DNA of 14,781 nt from Allopontixanthobacter sp041552775 (GCA_041552775.1 JBFEKH010000046.1:1-14781); one strand, 5' to 3'. Shown: positions 6,690 to 14,567, counted from the stretch's first letter. Notes: generated by a model not told the origin, from the letters alone. Translations and numbers: made by a program.

Positions 6690-9600
6690 GTGCACGAGAA
6701 TTTTATTAACCATGTTGCGCTATGCAATCTTATGGCTTCGAAAATGCACCTTACGAAGGGCCTCACAAGCAACTATTCATCCGAACGATGGTTCTTGTGT
6801 GGACTTGTTACTTTATTCTTCGCGGCTGCGGGTTGGCTGAGCGTACACTACTTCAGCTACGACGGCAGGATTGCATCTTTGTGGCTGGCAAATGCAATCC
6901 TCATCGGAGTCATCTGCCGGCGCACCGACTACGAAGCTTCCCCCTTGATACTCGCCGCTTCGTGCGGGAGCATCGCGGCCAATCTCTTGTCAGGCGATAA
7001 TTGGCAGACAGCCGCCCTATTGGCTGCGGCGAATGCGCTCGAGATGAGCTTGGCAGTGCTGATTATCCGCCAGTTCTGTGTTCCCAAACCAGATTTAGAG
7101 AACCTTCAGCATTTAGGGCTGTTTGTCCTGACCGGGCTAATCGTTCCAATTGTCCCAGCCTCCATTGCTGCGATGACATTAGCACGGGGCGGAAGCTGGT
7201 TTGATCCTGAAGTATGGACACATTGGTACGCAGCGCACAGTCTACTCATCCCGATCCTGGCTCCGCTCACTATTATCTTATTGGATTGGCGGCACACCAG
7301 AACATTGCAAAACACAGTCAGCTTATCCGAGAATGGGCTCTTAAGCGCGATTGTGCTGTTTTTCTCAATCACTATTTTCGTCCAGACCAGCTTTCCACTT
7401 CTCTTTCTGGCTTGTCCCGTTGTTCTTCTAGTCGCTTTTCGTAGACGCCTGACAGGAACTGCTCTCGCGGTTACAACAATCGCCCTTTTTTCAATTGTCG
7501 CAACCTACAATGGCATCGGACCGATCTCTTTGGTCGATGGGGACATGCGCACGCGGTTGGTGGTCTTGCAGCTGTTTCTAGCCGCTTGTTTTTCTGTTGG
7601 CCTTCCGGTTGTGGCGGTTCATGCCAACCGGGCAAAAGTGCGTGAGGAACTGCGGGAGAGCCGCGATTTTGTCGAGGCAATTGTCGACGGTGTCGGAAAC
7701 GTCATCTTCAAGACCGACCAAGCTGGCCACTGGATTTTCCTCAACGCATCATGGACAAATCTGACTGGCTTTTCGATTGAGGAAAGCTTGGGAACACACT
7801 CCGCGAAACTTGTTGATACGAGCCAGACGAGCGAACTGCAACAAACTTTCAAGGCAATAGAAGCAGGACAGGTTTCCGCGACGCAAGTTCAGCAAAAGAT
7901 CCGAATCGCCGATGGATCAAGCCGTCACGTCGAAGTGTCGATCAGACGTCTTTCTGACAATGATGGCGCATTCCTTGGTACAGTTGGCTCGATCACCGAT
8001 ATCAGCGAGAAACTGGCGGGAGAGCACGCACTGCTTGAGAGCGAGGCCCGCTTTCGCACCATGGCGGAGGCCGCTCCGGTCGGGATTTTCCAGGCCGATT
8101 CTGCAGGAAAAATCACGTATCTGAATAAGCGCTGGGCTGCCATGTTCGGGATGCCGGTTGAAGAGTTGCTGGGCGATGGATGGCGCAAAGCACTCGCGAC
8201 CGGAAAAGAATTCCGCGATGATCCGGCCTTCAAGGGGTTCAACAAGCCGGGCGACATTCGCCAGCGAGAGGCTTGTTTCAGGCACACAGATGGCACCGAT
8301 ATTTGGATAGAAACTGTCAACGCCGCCGAGTTCGACTCAGAAGGGCAGGTGACAGGCTTTGTCGGGGTATTCATCGATATTACCGATCGCAAGAGCGCTG
8401 AGGCTGCGCTTGTCCAACGCGAAGAACAACTGGCTTTGCTGGCAAACAACGCGACCGATACCGTACTCAGGCTGTCACTTGACGGAATCTGTCTCTACGC
8501 CTCCCCGTCGACGCAAAAATTGATGAATGTCGCGCCTGAATTACTGGTCGGCCAGCAAATGATCGCTGGATTCCATCCCGATGACGACGCTGGCGTTCGA
8601 TCCAAGTTCGCAGAGTTTAGGGAGGGTGTGATTGAGCAGGCGATCTTTGCATTCCGGTCCGAGAAACTTGATCAGCCTGGCGAATACTGGTGGATGGAAG
8701 CAAGTTGCGGGCTCGTCAGATGTGAAACCTCCGGTGAGCCTATCGAGATTATTGCTTCGCTTCGGGATGTGGGTTTAACGAAAGCGCTTGAGGCAGAGCT
8801 TCGCGATGCCAGGCGCGCTGCCGAGGCAGCAGCAGAAGCCAAATCATCCTTCCTGACGAACATGAGCCATGAAATCAGGACGCCAATGAACGGCGTAATT
8901 GGCTTTACTGAATTGTTATTGTCGGATGAACTCTCGGAAATTCAGCGCGAAAGGGCCGAGCTTATCGCCGATTCAGGCCGCTCGATGCTACGCTTGCTGA
9001 ACGATATTCTCGATATGGCGAAGATCGAGGCCGGGCAAAGCGCAATCAATTACGAAGCGGTCGATGTCCGGCACAAGCTCAACGGGAGTATCCGGCTGCT
9101 GGAGGCTGTCGCTCAACGCAAAGGCCTCGCTCTTTCGCTCGAAGTCGAAGGCGATGTGCCTAACCGGATTATGTCGGATCCCTTGCGTTTGCGGCAGATC
9201 CTCCTGAATCTTACTGGCAATGCGATAAAGTTCACGGAAAGTGGTAGCGTCGCAGTGACTGCCGCGATTGCCCATGGCAGCGGCAGCCCCATGCTGAATA
9301 TATCTGTGACCGACACCGGGATCGGCATCGCGCCCGACCGCATCGAACAAGTGTTCGAACAGTTTACCCAGGCCGATCTTTCGATTACCCGCCGGTTCGG
9401 TGGAACGGGCCTAGGATTATCTATCAGTGCGCAGCTCGCGCGCCTTATGGGAGGTACGTTGCAGTGTAGCAGTGCAATTGGCGAAGGATCGACATTCACT
9501 CTGTCGATACCTTTGATTGAAGCGCTGAGGGAAATCGAAGAAGCTAAACCCAATGACACATCGCCTGAGGTCGGCAGCGCCTATCCGAGAGGCGCCGCGC

Positions 9601-10277
9601 GCATTCTGGTGGCCGAAGACCATGACATCAATCAATTGTTGATCCGTCAAATGTTCAGCCAGGCAGGATACGAAATCGAAATTGCGGAGAACGGAAGCGA
9701 GGCGTTCGAAATGGTCCACTCTGCCCAAAATGCAGGGCAGCCATTCAATATCGTTTTTATGGACATGCAAATGCCGGTCTTGGATGGGCTGGAAGCAACG
9801 AGAAAAATTCGCGCTGCTGGATTTGACAAGATCCAATTGCCGATTATTGCGCTTACAGCAAATGCGCACTCTGATGACATTGCACTTTGCCTAGCATCGG
9901 GGATGCAGGCCCACATCGGAAAGCCTGTCCGATCGCGTGACCTGATTGCGGCAGTGTTCCAGTGGGCGGTCAACGGCACTGCACGACCCATAGCAATTGA
10001 TGACGAAATCGCGAAAGCGGATCTCGATGCGAGATTTACCAGCAGGAAGCGCGAAGCCGCAGAAGCTATTGCTCGAGCTTTGAGAGACGGCTGCACAGAG
10101 CCAAAAACGATCGAAGAACTCGTGTCTCATTTTCACAAAATTGCGGGCAGTGCAGCCTATTTTGACCAAGTTGAGCTTGGAAATCGAAGCTCAGTTTGGG
10201 AGAACGAGATAAGGACTGCTGATCCAGACAAGTTGTTCAATATTCTTCGAGCAGCCTTGTCTTCTCTTGCCGCCTAG
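6690..10277 (+). CDS. Hybrid sensor histidine kinase (MASE1, 3 PAS, HisKA, HATPase, REC, Hpt)
   Basis: The 1195-residue inner-membrane kinase has a MASE1-type sensor with about eight hydrophobic helices (about 32-310; 'IASLWLANAILIGVI'). Three PAS domains follow (about 321-440, 448-570, 572-700), then a coiled-coil, HisKA with H727 in 'NMSHEIRTPMNGVIGF', and a HATPase with N box 'LLNLTGNAIKFT', G1 'DTGIGIA', F 'FEQFTQAD' and G2 'GGTGLGLSIS'. A REC domain follows (about 970-1095; phospho-acceptor D1025 in 'VFMDMQMP'). The C-terminal Hpt-like domain has H1149 in 'HKIAGSA'. It can thus run a complete His-Asp-His relay and pass phosphate to a separate receiver, most likely the divergent receiver-only protein. 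The start is uncertain: GTG at 6690, or ATG at 6732 which removes 14 residues; neither has a good SD. The signal is unknown. The stop codon abuts an IS630 fragment. Confidence 0.93.
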   Translation: MHENFINHVALCNLMASKMHLTKGLTSNYSSERWFLCGLVTLFFAAAGWLSVHYFSYDGRIASLWLANAILIGVICRRTDYEASPLILAASCGSIAANLLSGDNWQTAALLAAANALEMSLAVLIIRQFCVPKPDLENLQHLGLFVLTGLIVPIVPASIAAMTLARGGSWFDPEVWTHWYAAHSLLIPILAPLTIILLDWRHTRTLQNTVSLSENGLLSAIVLFFSITIFVQTSFPLLFLACPVVLLVAFRRRLTGTALAVTTIALFSIVATYNGIGPISLVDGDMRTRLVVLQLFLAACFSVGLPVVAVHANRAKVREELRESRDFVEAIVDGVGNVIFKTDQAGHWIFLNASWTNLTGFSIEESLGTHSAKLVDTSQTSELQQTFKAIEAGQVSATQVQQKIRIADGSSRHVEVSIRRLSDNDGAFLGTVGSITDISEKLAGEHALLESEARFRTMAEAAPVGIFQADSAGKITYLNKRWAAMFGMPVEELLGDGWRKALATGKEFRDDPAFKGFNKPGDIRQREACFRHTDGTDIWIETVNAAEFDSEGQVTGFVGVFIDITDRKSAEAALVQREEQLALLANNATDTVLRLSLDGICLYASPSTQKLMNVAPELLVGQQMIAGFHPDDDAGVRSKFAEFREGVIEQAIFAFRSEKLDQPGEYWWMEASCGLVRCETSGEPIEIIASLRDVGLTKALEAELRDARRAAEAAAEAKSSFLTNMSHEIRTPMNGVIGFTELLLSDELSEIQRERAELIADSGRSMLRLLNDILDMAKIEAGQSAINYEAVDVRHKLNGSIRLLEAVAQRKGLALSLEVEGDVPNRIMSDPLRLRQILLNLTGNAIKFTESGSVAVTAAIAHGSGSPMLNISVTDTGIGIAPDRIEQVFEQFTQADLSITRRFGGTGLGLSISAQLARLMGGTLQCSSAIGEGSTFTLSIPLIEALREIEEAKPNDTSPEVGSAYPRGAARILVAEDHDINQLLIRQMFSQAGYEIEIAENGSEAFEMVHSAQNAGQPFNIVFMDMQMPVLDGLEATRKIRAAGFDKIQLPIIALTANAHSDDIALCLASGMQAHIGKPVRSRDLIAAVFQWAVNGTARPIAIDDEIAKADLDARFTSRKREAAEAIARALRDGCTEPKTIEELVSHFHKIAGSAAYFDQVELGNRSSVWENEIRTADPDKLFNILRAALSSLAA

Positions 10278-10289
10278 AGAGTTTTTCGA

Positions 10290-10640
10290 TCAACCTGGAT
10301 CATATCCGCATGAGCTGAAGTAGTTGGCGCATTCCTTGGGTTTGAAGGTATCGACGAGTTCGCCGATCAGGCCCCACAGTCCGCCTACGGTTCGCTCTTC
10401 GGCTTTTCGAAGCATGGCGTTGAGCTTAGAGAAGGCCTTTTCGATTGGGTTGAAGTCCGGGCTGTAGGGTGGAAGGAAGCGCAAGGTTGCTCCTGCCGCT
10501 TCGATCCGTTGCCGCACTGAGGCGCGCTTATGGCTCGACAGATTATCCAAGATCACATCGCCAGGCCGCAAATCGGGCACGAGGACGTGGGTGACATAGG
10601 CTTCGAACCATTCGCCGTTGATCGGGCCATTCAGGAGTCG
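10290..10640 (-). pseudogene. IS630-family transposase, 5'-truncated
   Basis: The frame encodes the C-terminal ~115 residues of an IS630 DDE transposase. The second catalytic Asp is in 'VILDNLSSHK', the third acidic residue is in 'SPDFNPIEKAFSKL', and the family's ending 'CANYFSSCGYDPG' precedes the TGA at 10290-10292. The N-terminal half, including the helix-turn-helix and first Asp, is missing. At about 10640 the transposase sequence gives way to unrelated repeat DNA that is fortuitously in frame. The 3' end of the element lies between the kinase stop and 10290. IS630 elements insert at TA; the kinase stop codon TAG at 10275-10277 contains such a TA at the presumed junction. Confidence 0.85.
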
Positions 10641-10834
10641 GATTCTGCATCGATGAACGAACGGCAGCTTAGACGTTTTGGCGCCTAAAAGCAGACTGTC
10701 AGGACTGTCCAACCGAGCTGCCCTTCAGAGGCCGGATTCACGGTCCATGAACGAAGGGCAGCTTAGACGGATTGGCGTCCGAAAGGAGCCTTTTCGGTTC
10801 GTTGTCCAACACTGCAGTCGTTCGACGACGGTCA
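10641..10834. repeat. ~94-bp imperfect tandem duplication
   Basis: Bases 10641-10694 and 10735-10788 align in the same orientation at a 94-bp offset. Both start GATTC and share ATGAACGAA, GGCAGCTTAGACG and TTGGCG blocks at matching spacing. Weaker similarity continues through TGTCCAAC at about 10704 and 10803. The first unit begins exactly where IS630 homology stops. No gene is recognisable here or in 10835-10884, which leads into repeat copy B. Confidence 0.7.
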
Positions 10835-11040
10835 ATCTAATGCTTGCCATAAGGAGGTCGGCAACGAAGCTTCAACGTCCGGAGTTGGGGCGCATAAAGC
10901 CAGAATCAGATCTGATTTCGGAGCTTCTGAAATTTGACGCAAAAACTTTCACACGCAAATCATACTTTGAACATCCCAAATTTGACTGCGTATAACCACC
11001 TGCAAATAGAGGGCACAAAAGGGGGCACAAAAAGAGGTGC

Positions 11041-11080
11041 TAACAATTAAAACTATTCAATATCAATAGTTTAATTGTTA
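11041..11080. repeat. AT-rich dyad beside the att-like core (copy B)
   Basis: TAACAATTAAAACTATT (11041-11057) pairs with AATAGTTTAATTGTTA (11065-11080), with one bulged A and a 7-nt loop. The right arm corresponds to that of copy A; the left arm occupies a different position in the alignment. The dyad ends 8 bp before the tRNA-Ser-like core. Confidence 0.75.
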
Positions 11081-11088
11081 AATCAAAT

Positions 11089-11108
11089 TCCCTCCGTCTC
11101 TGCCACCG
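11089..11108 (+). other. att-like core: 3' end of a tRNA-Ser gene (copy B)
   Basis: CCCTCCGTCTCTGCCA at 11090-11105 is the same tRNA-Ser 3'-end sequence as in copy A, with one substitution in the acceptor strand (C to T at 11101). That substitution would unpair a real tRNA. There is no tRNA body upstream. It is best read as the second attachment-site remnant flanking the island. Confidence 0.55.
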
Positions 11109-11437
11109 CCCTTTCCAAGGGTGATTAGCTGCCGCTAGACTTGGCCACTGACAACGCGACTGCATCCGCTAACATAGCTGCCGTTCCCAAGCTAATTCGC
11201 CTCCCTGAAAGCTGCCGTCCATTCAGGTTTGGTTGAGCAACCAAGATCGGTCGCTTTCAAGGCTGCCAAAATGGACACTGGAGCGCAGGAATTTCGTAGA
11301 TGTGGTGATTGATACGCAGACAGCGCTTTAAGAAGAGTAAGCTTGTTCCCGTTATGCCACGTTTCTACCGAACACTGCGAGAAGCGACTTGGCCTTGATC
11401 TTGCTGAAAATCACACGATATTTCTGATAACTGACCG

Positions 11438-12265
11438 ATGACATTTTTGCCCTTCCTTCTTTTTGGCTTGCTGATAGCCGCGGTCTTCATTTATCGCCAC
11501 TTTTCGGTGAGGCGAGAACGTGATCACCTCTTGGCGGCACCGCTCACTCCAGAACAGAGAAAAGTCGTGATGGAACTGGTGCCGATTGTAAGGCGGCTGC
11601 CAGAATCCTTGCGTCCCGAACTTGAGGGGAAAATGAACCTGTTCCTCGATCAGATCACTTTTCATGGCAATCATGATCTTGAAGTGACGGAAAAAATGAA
11701 GCTTGCCATCGCCGCGCAAGCCAGCCTTCTGATCGTCAACAGTCCGGTTTGGTATAACTCACTTAGAACCATACTGATCTACCCCTCAGCCTTCCGCGCG
11801 AACCGCAACACTCACGATGGATTTGTTGTGCATGAGAGCGACGTCGGATCACTGGGAGAAAGCTGGGACCGGGGGCCCGTGGTTTTGTCTTGGGACCATG
11901 TGCTTCAGGGCGGTCTTGACCCAGACGATGGTCATAACGTTGTCATCCATGAATTCGCGCACCAGCTGGACAGTTTAACCGGTCATACCAATGGCATCCC
12001 AATCTTGCGCAAAGGGCAGGCTTTTGCGGGATGGGAGAAAGCCATGCTGGACGCTTTTAATGACCATGTGGAGAGGGTTAAAAACGGACGCCCCACGCTT
12101 GTCGATGCCTATGGGGCAAAAAACCATCAGGAATTCTTTGCTGAAGCAATCGTAACCTTTTTCGAAAAGCCTCAGGCTTTGCGCCGCGATGAGCCAGCGC
12201 TTTATAAGCAATTGGCCGAATTATTGGTGCTGGACCCGGCGCAATGGGTCGCCCCCAACCGCTAA
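11438..12265 (+). CDS. MtfA-type zinc-dependent peptidase
   Basis: The 275-residue protein belongs to the MtfA/M90 peptidase family. The zinc motif HExxH is H171-E-F-A-H175 in 'VVIHEFAHQLD', and the distal Glu ligand lies in 'QEFFAEAIVTFFEKP' (E232 or E236). The 'LSWDHVLQGGLDPDDGHNVV' lead-in is characteristic. A hydrophobic N-terminus (about 3-20) followed by RRER suggests a membrane anchor with the peptidase in the cytosol; E. coli MtfA lacks this and binds the glucose repressor Mlc. The physiological substrate here is unknown. The ATG at 11438 has no clear SD, and no better in-frame start is evident. The gene stands alone, flanked on both sides by copies of the same intergenic repeat family. 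Confidence 0.9.
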   Translation: MTFLPFLLFGLLIAAVFIYRHFSVRRERDHLLAAPLTPEQRKVVMELVPIVRRLPESLRPELEGKMNLFLDQITFHGNHDLEVTEKMKLAIAAQASLLIVNSPVWYNSLRTILIYPSAFRANRNTHDGFVVHESDVGSLGESWDRGPVVLSWDHVLQGGLDPDDGHNVVIHEFAHQLDSLTGHTNGIPILRKGQAFAGWEKAMLDAFNDHVERVKNGRPTLVDAYGAKNHQEFFAEAIVTFFEKPQALRRDEPALYKQLAELLVLDPAQWVAPNR

Positions 12266-12324
12266 AAGGCCACTTTTCCGATTTCCGCTGTTCAGATGCT
12301 TAGCCCCAGCTCCTGATAGTCCGC

Positions 12325-12455
12325 CTCAGCTGACATAGCTGCCGTTCCCAAGCTCGTTCGTCTCCCCTGAAAGCCGCCGTAAGTTCAGGTTTCGTTGAGC
12401 GCCCCAAAACGGCAGTTTTCAGGGCTGCGAAGATCGGTGTTGGATGGCGGAAATT
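12325..12455. repeat. Partial third copy of the repeat's right half
   Basis: Starting at 'GCTGACATAGCTGCCGTTCC' (about 12329) this aligns with the right part of copy B (about 11170-11290) and copy A (about 2385-2512), but lacks the att core, dyad and left segment. In minus-strand translation all three copies encode a variant of 'PTPIFAALKAAGAGRSxKPE' although the DNA differs. No start or gene context supports a real protein. Confidence 0.75.
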
Positions 12456-12758
12456 AAGGTGGTTAGCTCCCGTTCCGTTCTGGCGGGATATATAGCTGGG
12501 GCTGCCGCCCGGGTAGGGCAGTGCGGGGATGCGGAGCGGCTTTTGCATCTCCATCATTCTGGTAGAGAGGTCGCAAATCGTTACCGCCGGCTGTAGCGCG
12601 ACATTCTGGATGAGAGTCCGTGTTGCCTCAAGAGAAGATGTTCCCGAACGGTGATGGGATTGCCTCACCAGGATGTTTCCCTACGTTGATCGGTCATGGG
12701 GTTCTCTACTACCTGAAGAGGCAGAGTAAGGTAGGCGGGGATATGCAGTTGCTTACGC
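12456..12758. other. Unassigned intergenic stretch
   Basis: I recognise no gene, RNA or complete mobile element here. A minus-strand open frame runs across 12300-12668, but its peptide has no family signature and half of it is the intergenic repeat. The sequence may be old mobile-element debris between the peptidase and Fic genes. Confidence 0.4.
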
Positions 12759-12929
12759 TTGAAATGACATTTCGCAAAAAATACGTTTAAAAACGATATC
12801 TCGCATGCTAAAATGAATTTTCACGTAGAGAGTTCTGGAAAAAGGAATTTTCATAGGAAAAAATGAGAATTCGAAAGCGAGGGCAAAAAAATCGAGTTTT
12901 CAGGGCCAAGAAAGATTTTTCGGGAAAGG
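12759..12929 (+). promoter_or_regulatory. AT-rich leader of the fic gene with dyads and repeated motifs
   Basis: This stretch is clearly more AT-rich than its surroundings. It contains a perfect 13-bp palindrome GAAATGACATTTC (12761-12773), a short dyad CGTTT-AA-AAACG (12784-12795), and recurring GAATTTTCA-type words: exact at 12815 and 12845, GAGTTTTCA at 12894, and the looser GATTTTTCG at 12914. Such arrays fit operator sites or an A/T-rich promoter. A candidate -35 TTGAAA lies at 12759-12764, but the -10 is not clear. No regulator gene is adjacent. Confidence 0.4.
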
Positions 12930-14414
12930 GTGCTACCGGAAGAGGCGCGCCTTGCGGGCTACAGCGCGCTCATTGACGCGCTAAACCTCGACATAGCGCT
13001 GCCGCATATGATGTTTGCCACAGTTGAGCACCACAAGATGGGTAAGCAAGGCCAGTGGAAGATCATGGGCGTGCGCTACACCCCTGAGCCGAGCATCGAA
13101 GGGCATCTGGTATTTGCGCTAAAGAATGAAGGCCTTGATCTGTATGTCCTCAAGAGGATTTTCGAAGCCATCGGCCGCGAACCGATCAAGGAAATTGTGG
13201 AGGCCACACCAACTGGGAGTTACGCAAGGCGCGTCTGGTTTCTTTATGAATGGCTAACCGGTGATCAAATCGATTTGCCCGAGCCACCTGTCAGTAATTA
13301 CGTGACCGCAGTCGATCCCAAGCTGCAATTTTGTATCGAGGGTGAAAGACTGGCGCGATACCGTGTAGTCAATAATCTTCCAGGCACGCGCGATTTCTGC
13401 CCGATGGTCTTTCGCACCCAAAAGCTTGCAGAGTTTTTGGAACAAGATCTCGCAGCAAAGGCGCAAGCCAGCATTGCTGAAATCCCCAAGGACGTGCTGG
13501 CGCGCACAGCCGCTTTCCTGCTCTTGAAGGATTCCAAATCCAGCTACGTCATTGAAGGTGAGCGGCCTCCGCAAAGCCGTATCCAACAATGGGGCAAGGC
13601 CATTGGTGAAGCCGGCAAGCAACCGCTCAGCCATGACGAATTTAACAGGCTCCAGAAAATCGTAATACGCGATGAGCGTTTCATAAAGCTAGGCTACCGG
13701 ACAGAGGGCGGGTTTGTCGGTCAGCACGATCGTCAAAGCGGTTCACCTTTGCCGGACCATATTAGCGCCAAGCATGATGACATCACAATGTTGATGGATG
13801 CGATAATCGACTTCGCCAATAATCGCTCTGCTGCTCTGGATGCAGTTGTGGCATCGGCGATGCTCGCTTTCGGCTTTGTCTATGTGCATCCATTTGAGGA
13901 CGGAAACGGGCGCTTGCACCGCTATCTAATCCATCATGCATTAGCGCAGCGCGGCTTCAATCCGCCGGGAATCGTGTTTCCCGTCTCTGCCGCCATTTTG
14001 GAGCAAATCGACACCTATAGACGCGTTTTGGAAAGTCACTCAGCCAGGGCCTTACCGTTCGTCGAATGGCGGGCGACCGAGAAGAACAATGTCGAGGTAT
14101 TGAACGAGACGGCAGATTTTTACCGCTATTTTGATGCAACACCCCACGCCGAATTTTTGTATGAGTGTGTCGAGAAAACGATAGAAATCGACCTTCCGAA
14201 AGAGGCCAAATTCCTTGAGGACTATGATCGTTTCGATGCGGGCGTCCAAAACATCGTCGATATGCCTGACCGGACGGTCAATTTGCTCTTCAAGTTCTTA
14301 GAGCAAAATGATGGCCATTTTTCTGCGCGCGCGCGCGCAAAAGAGTTCGAAGAGCTTACAGACGCAGAAGCCGAGGCGATCACAACGCTCTATACAAACA
14401 TCTTCGGCGACTAA
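12930..14414 (+). CDS. Fic-family protein with built-in inhibitory helix
   Basis: The 494-residue protein carries the Fic motif HPFEDGNGRLHR, catalytic H320 to R331, matching HxFx(D/E)GNGRxxR. Fic domains usually transfer AMP from ATP to a target side chain. An (S/T)xxxE(G/N) inhibitory motif lies N-terminal to the Fic core at S205-Y-V-I-E209-G210, placing it in class II, where the Glu blocks productive ATP binding until relieved. Residues 1-130 form an N-terminal region typical of large chromosomal Fic proteins; the C-terminal ~90 residues may be a winged-helix-like module ('VNLLFKFLEQNDGHFSARA'). The target is unknown. The start is uncertain: GTG at 12930 follows a purine run too closely to be a good SD site, and the frame is open upstream only to 12867 with no ATG, so 5' truncation is possible. 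It stands alone beside IS21 debris. Confidence 0.9.
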   Translation: MLPEEARLAGYSALIDALNLDIALPHMMFATVEHHKMGKQGQWKIMGVRYTPEPSIEGHLVFALKNEGLDLYVLKRIFEAIGREPIKEIVEATPTGSYARRVWFLYEWLTGDQIDLPEPPVSNYVTAVDPKLQFCIEGERLARYRVVNNLPGTRDFCPMVFRTQKLAEFLEQDLAAKAQASIAEIPKDVLARTAAFLLLKDSKSSYVIEGERPPQSRIQQWGKAIGEAGKQPLSHDEFNRLQKIVIRDERFIKLGYRTEGGFVGQHDRQSGSPLPDHISAKHDDITMLMDAIIDFANNRSAALDAVVASAMLAFGFVYVHPFEDGNGRLHRYLIHHALAQRGFNPPGIVFPVSAAILEQIDTYRRVLESHSARALPFVEWRATEKNNVEVLNETADFYRYFDATPHAEFLYECVEKTIEIDLPKEAKFLEDYDRFDAGVQNIVDMPDRTVNLLFKFLEQNDGHFSARARAKEFEELTDAEAEAITTLYTNIFGD

Positions 14415-14567
14415 CGATGGCTCAGGTCGCAAAGCAGAATTATGAAACCGTTCAAGGCGAAGCTTGCCAGTCCGCGCCTTTGCGGTTCGGGCATGAAATT
14501 TGTCAATCGGCGTGCAAACGGGACCCCCTTGTTGGGCTGGCGCAAGCAAGGTCGGACGCGCTCCATT

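Larger units (their letters stand above)
10885..11290. repeat. ~410-bp direct repeat, copy B (with attachment-like core)
   Basis: This is the second copy of 2099-2512, same orientation, about 8.79 kb downstream. It is nearly identical outside the AT-rich dyad and has a more diverged right end. The arm-like motifs are better preserved here, with GGGCACAAAA at about 11011 and GGGCACAAAAA at about 11023. The two copies bracket the EPS operon and its kinase exactly. The stretch 11291-11437 between this repeat and the peptidase gene shows no feature I recognise. Confidence 0.9.

Noticed and set aside
10678..10995. Plus-strand open frame of 105 residues
   Set aside because: It crosses the tandem duplication and the start of repeat copy B and has no family signature; the same sequence in copy A is not read in a comparable frame.
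11401..11437. Leaderless promoter for the peptidase gene (TTGCTG at 11401)
   Set aside because: The candidate -10 at 11424-11430 is a poor match, so the pairing is not better than chance.
12300..12668. Minus-strand open frame of 122 residues
   Set aside because: Half is the intergenic repeat and the rest shows no domain; no SD supports its start.
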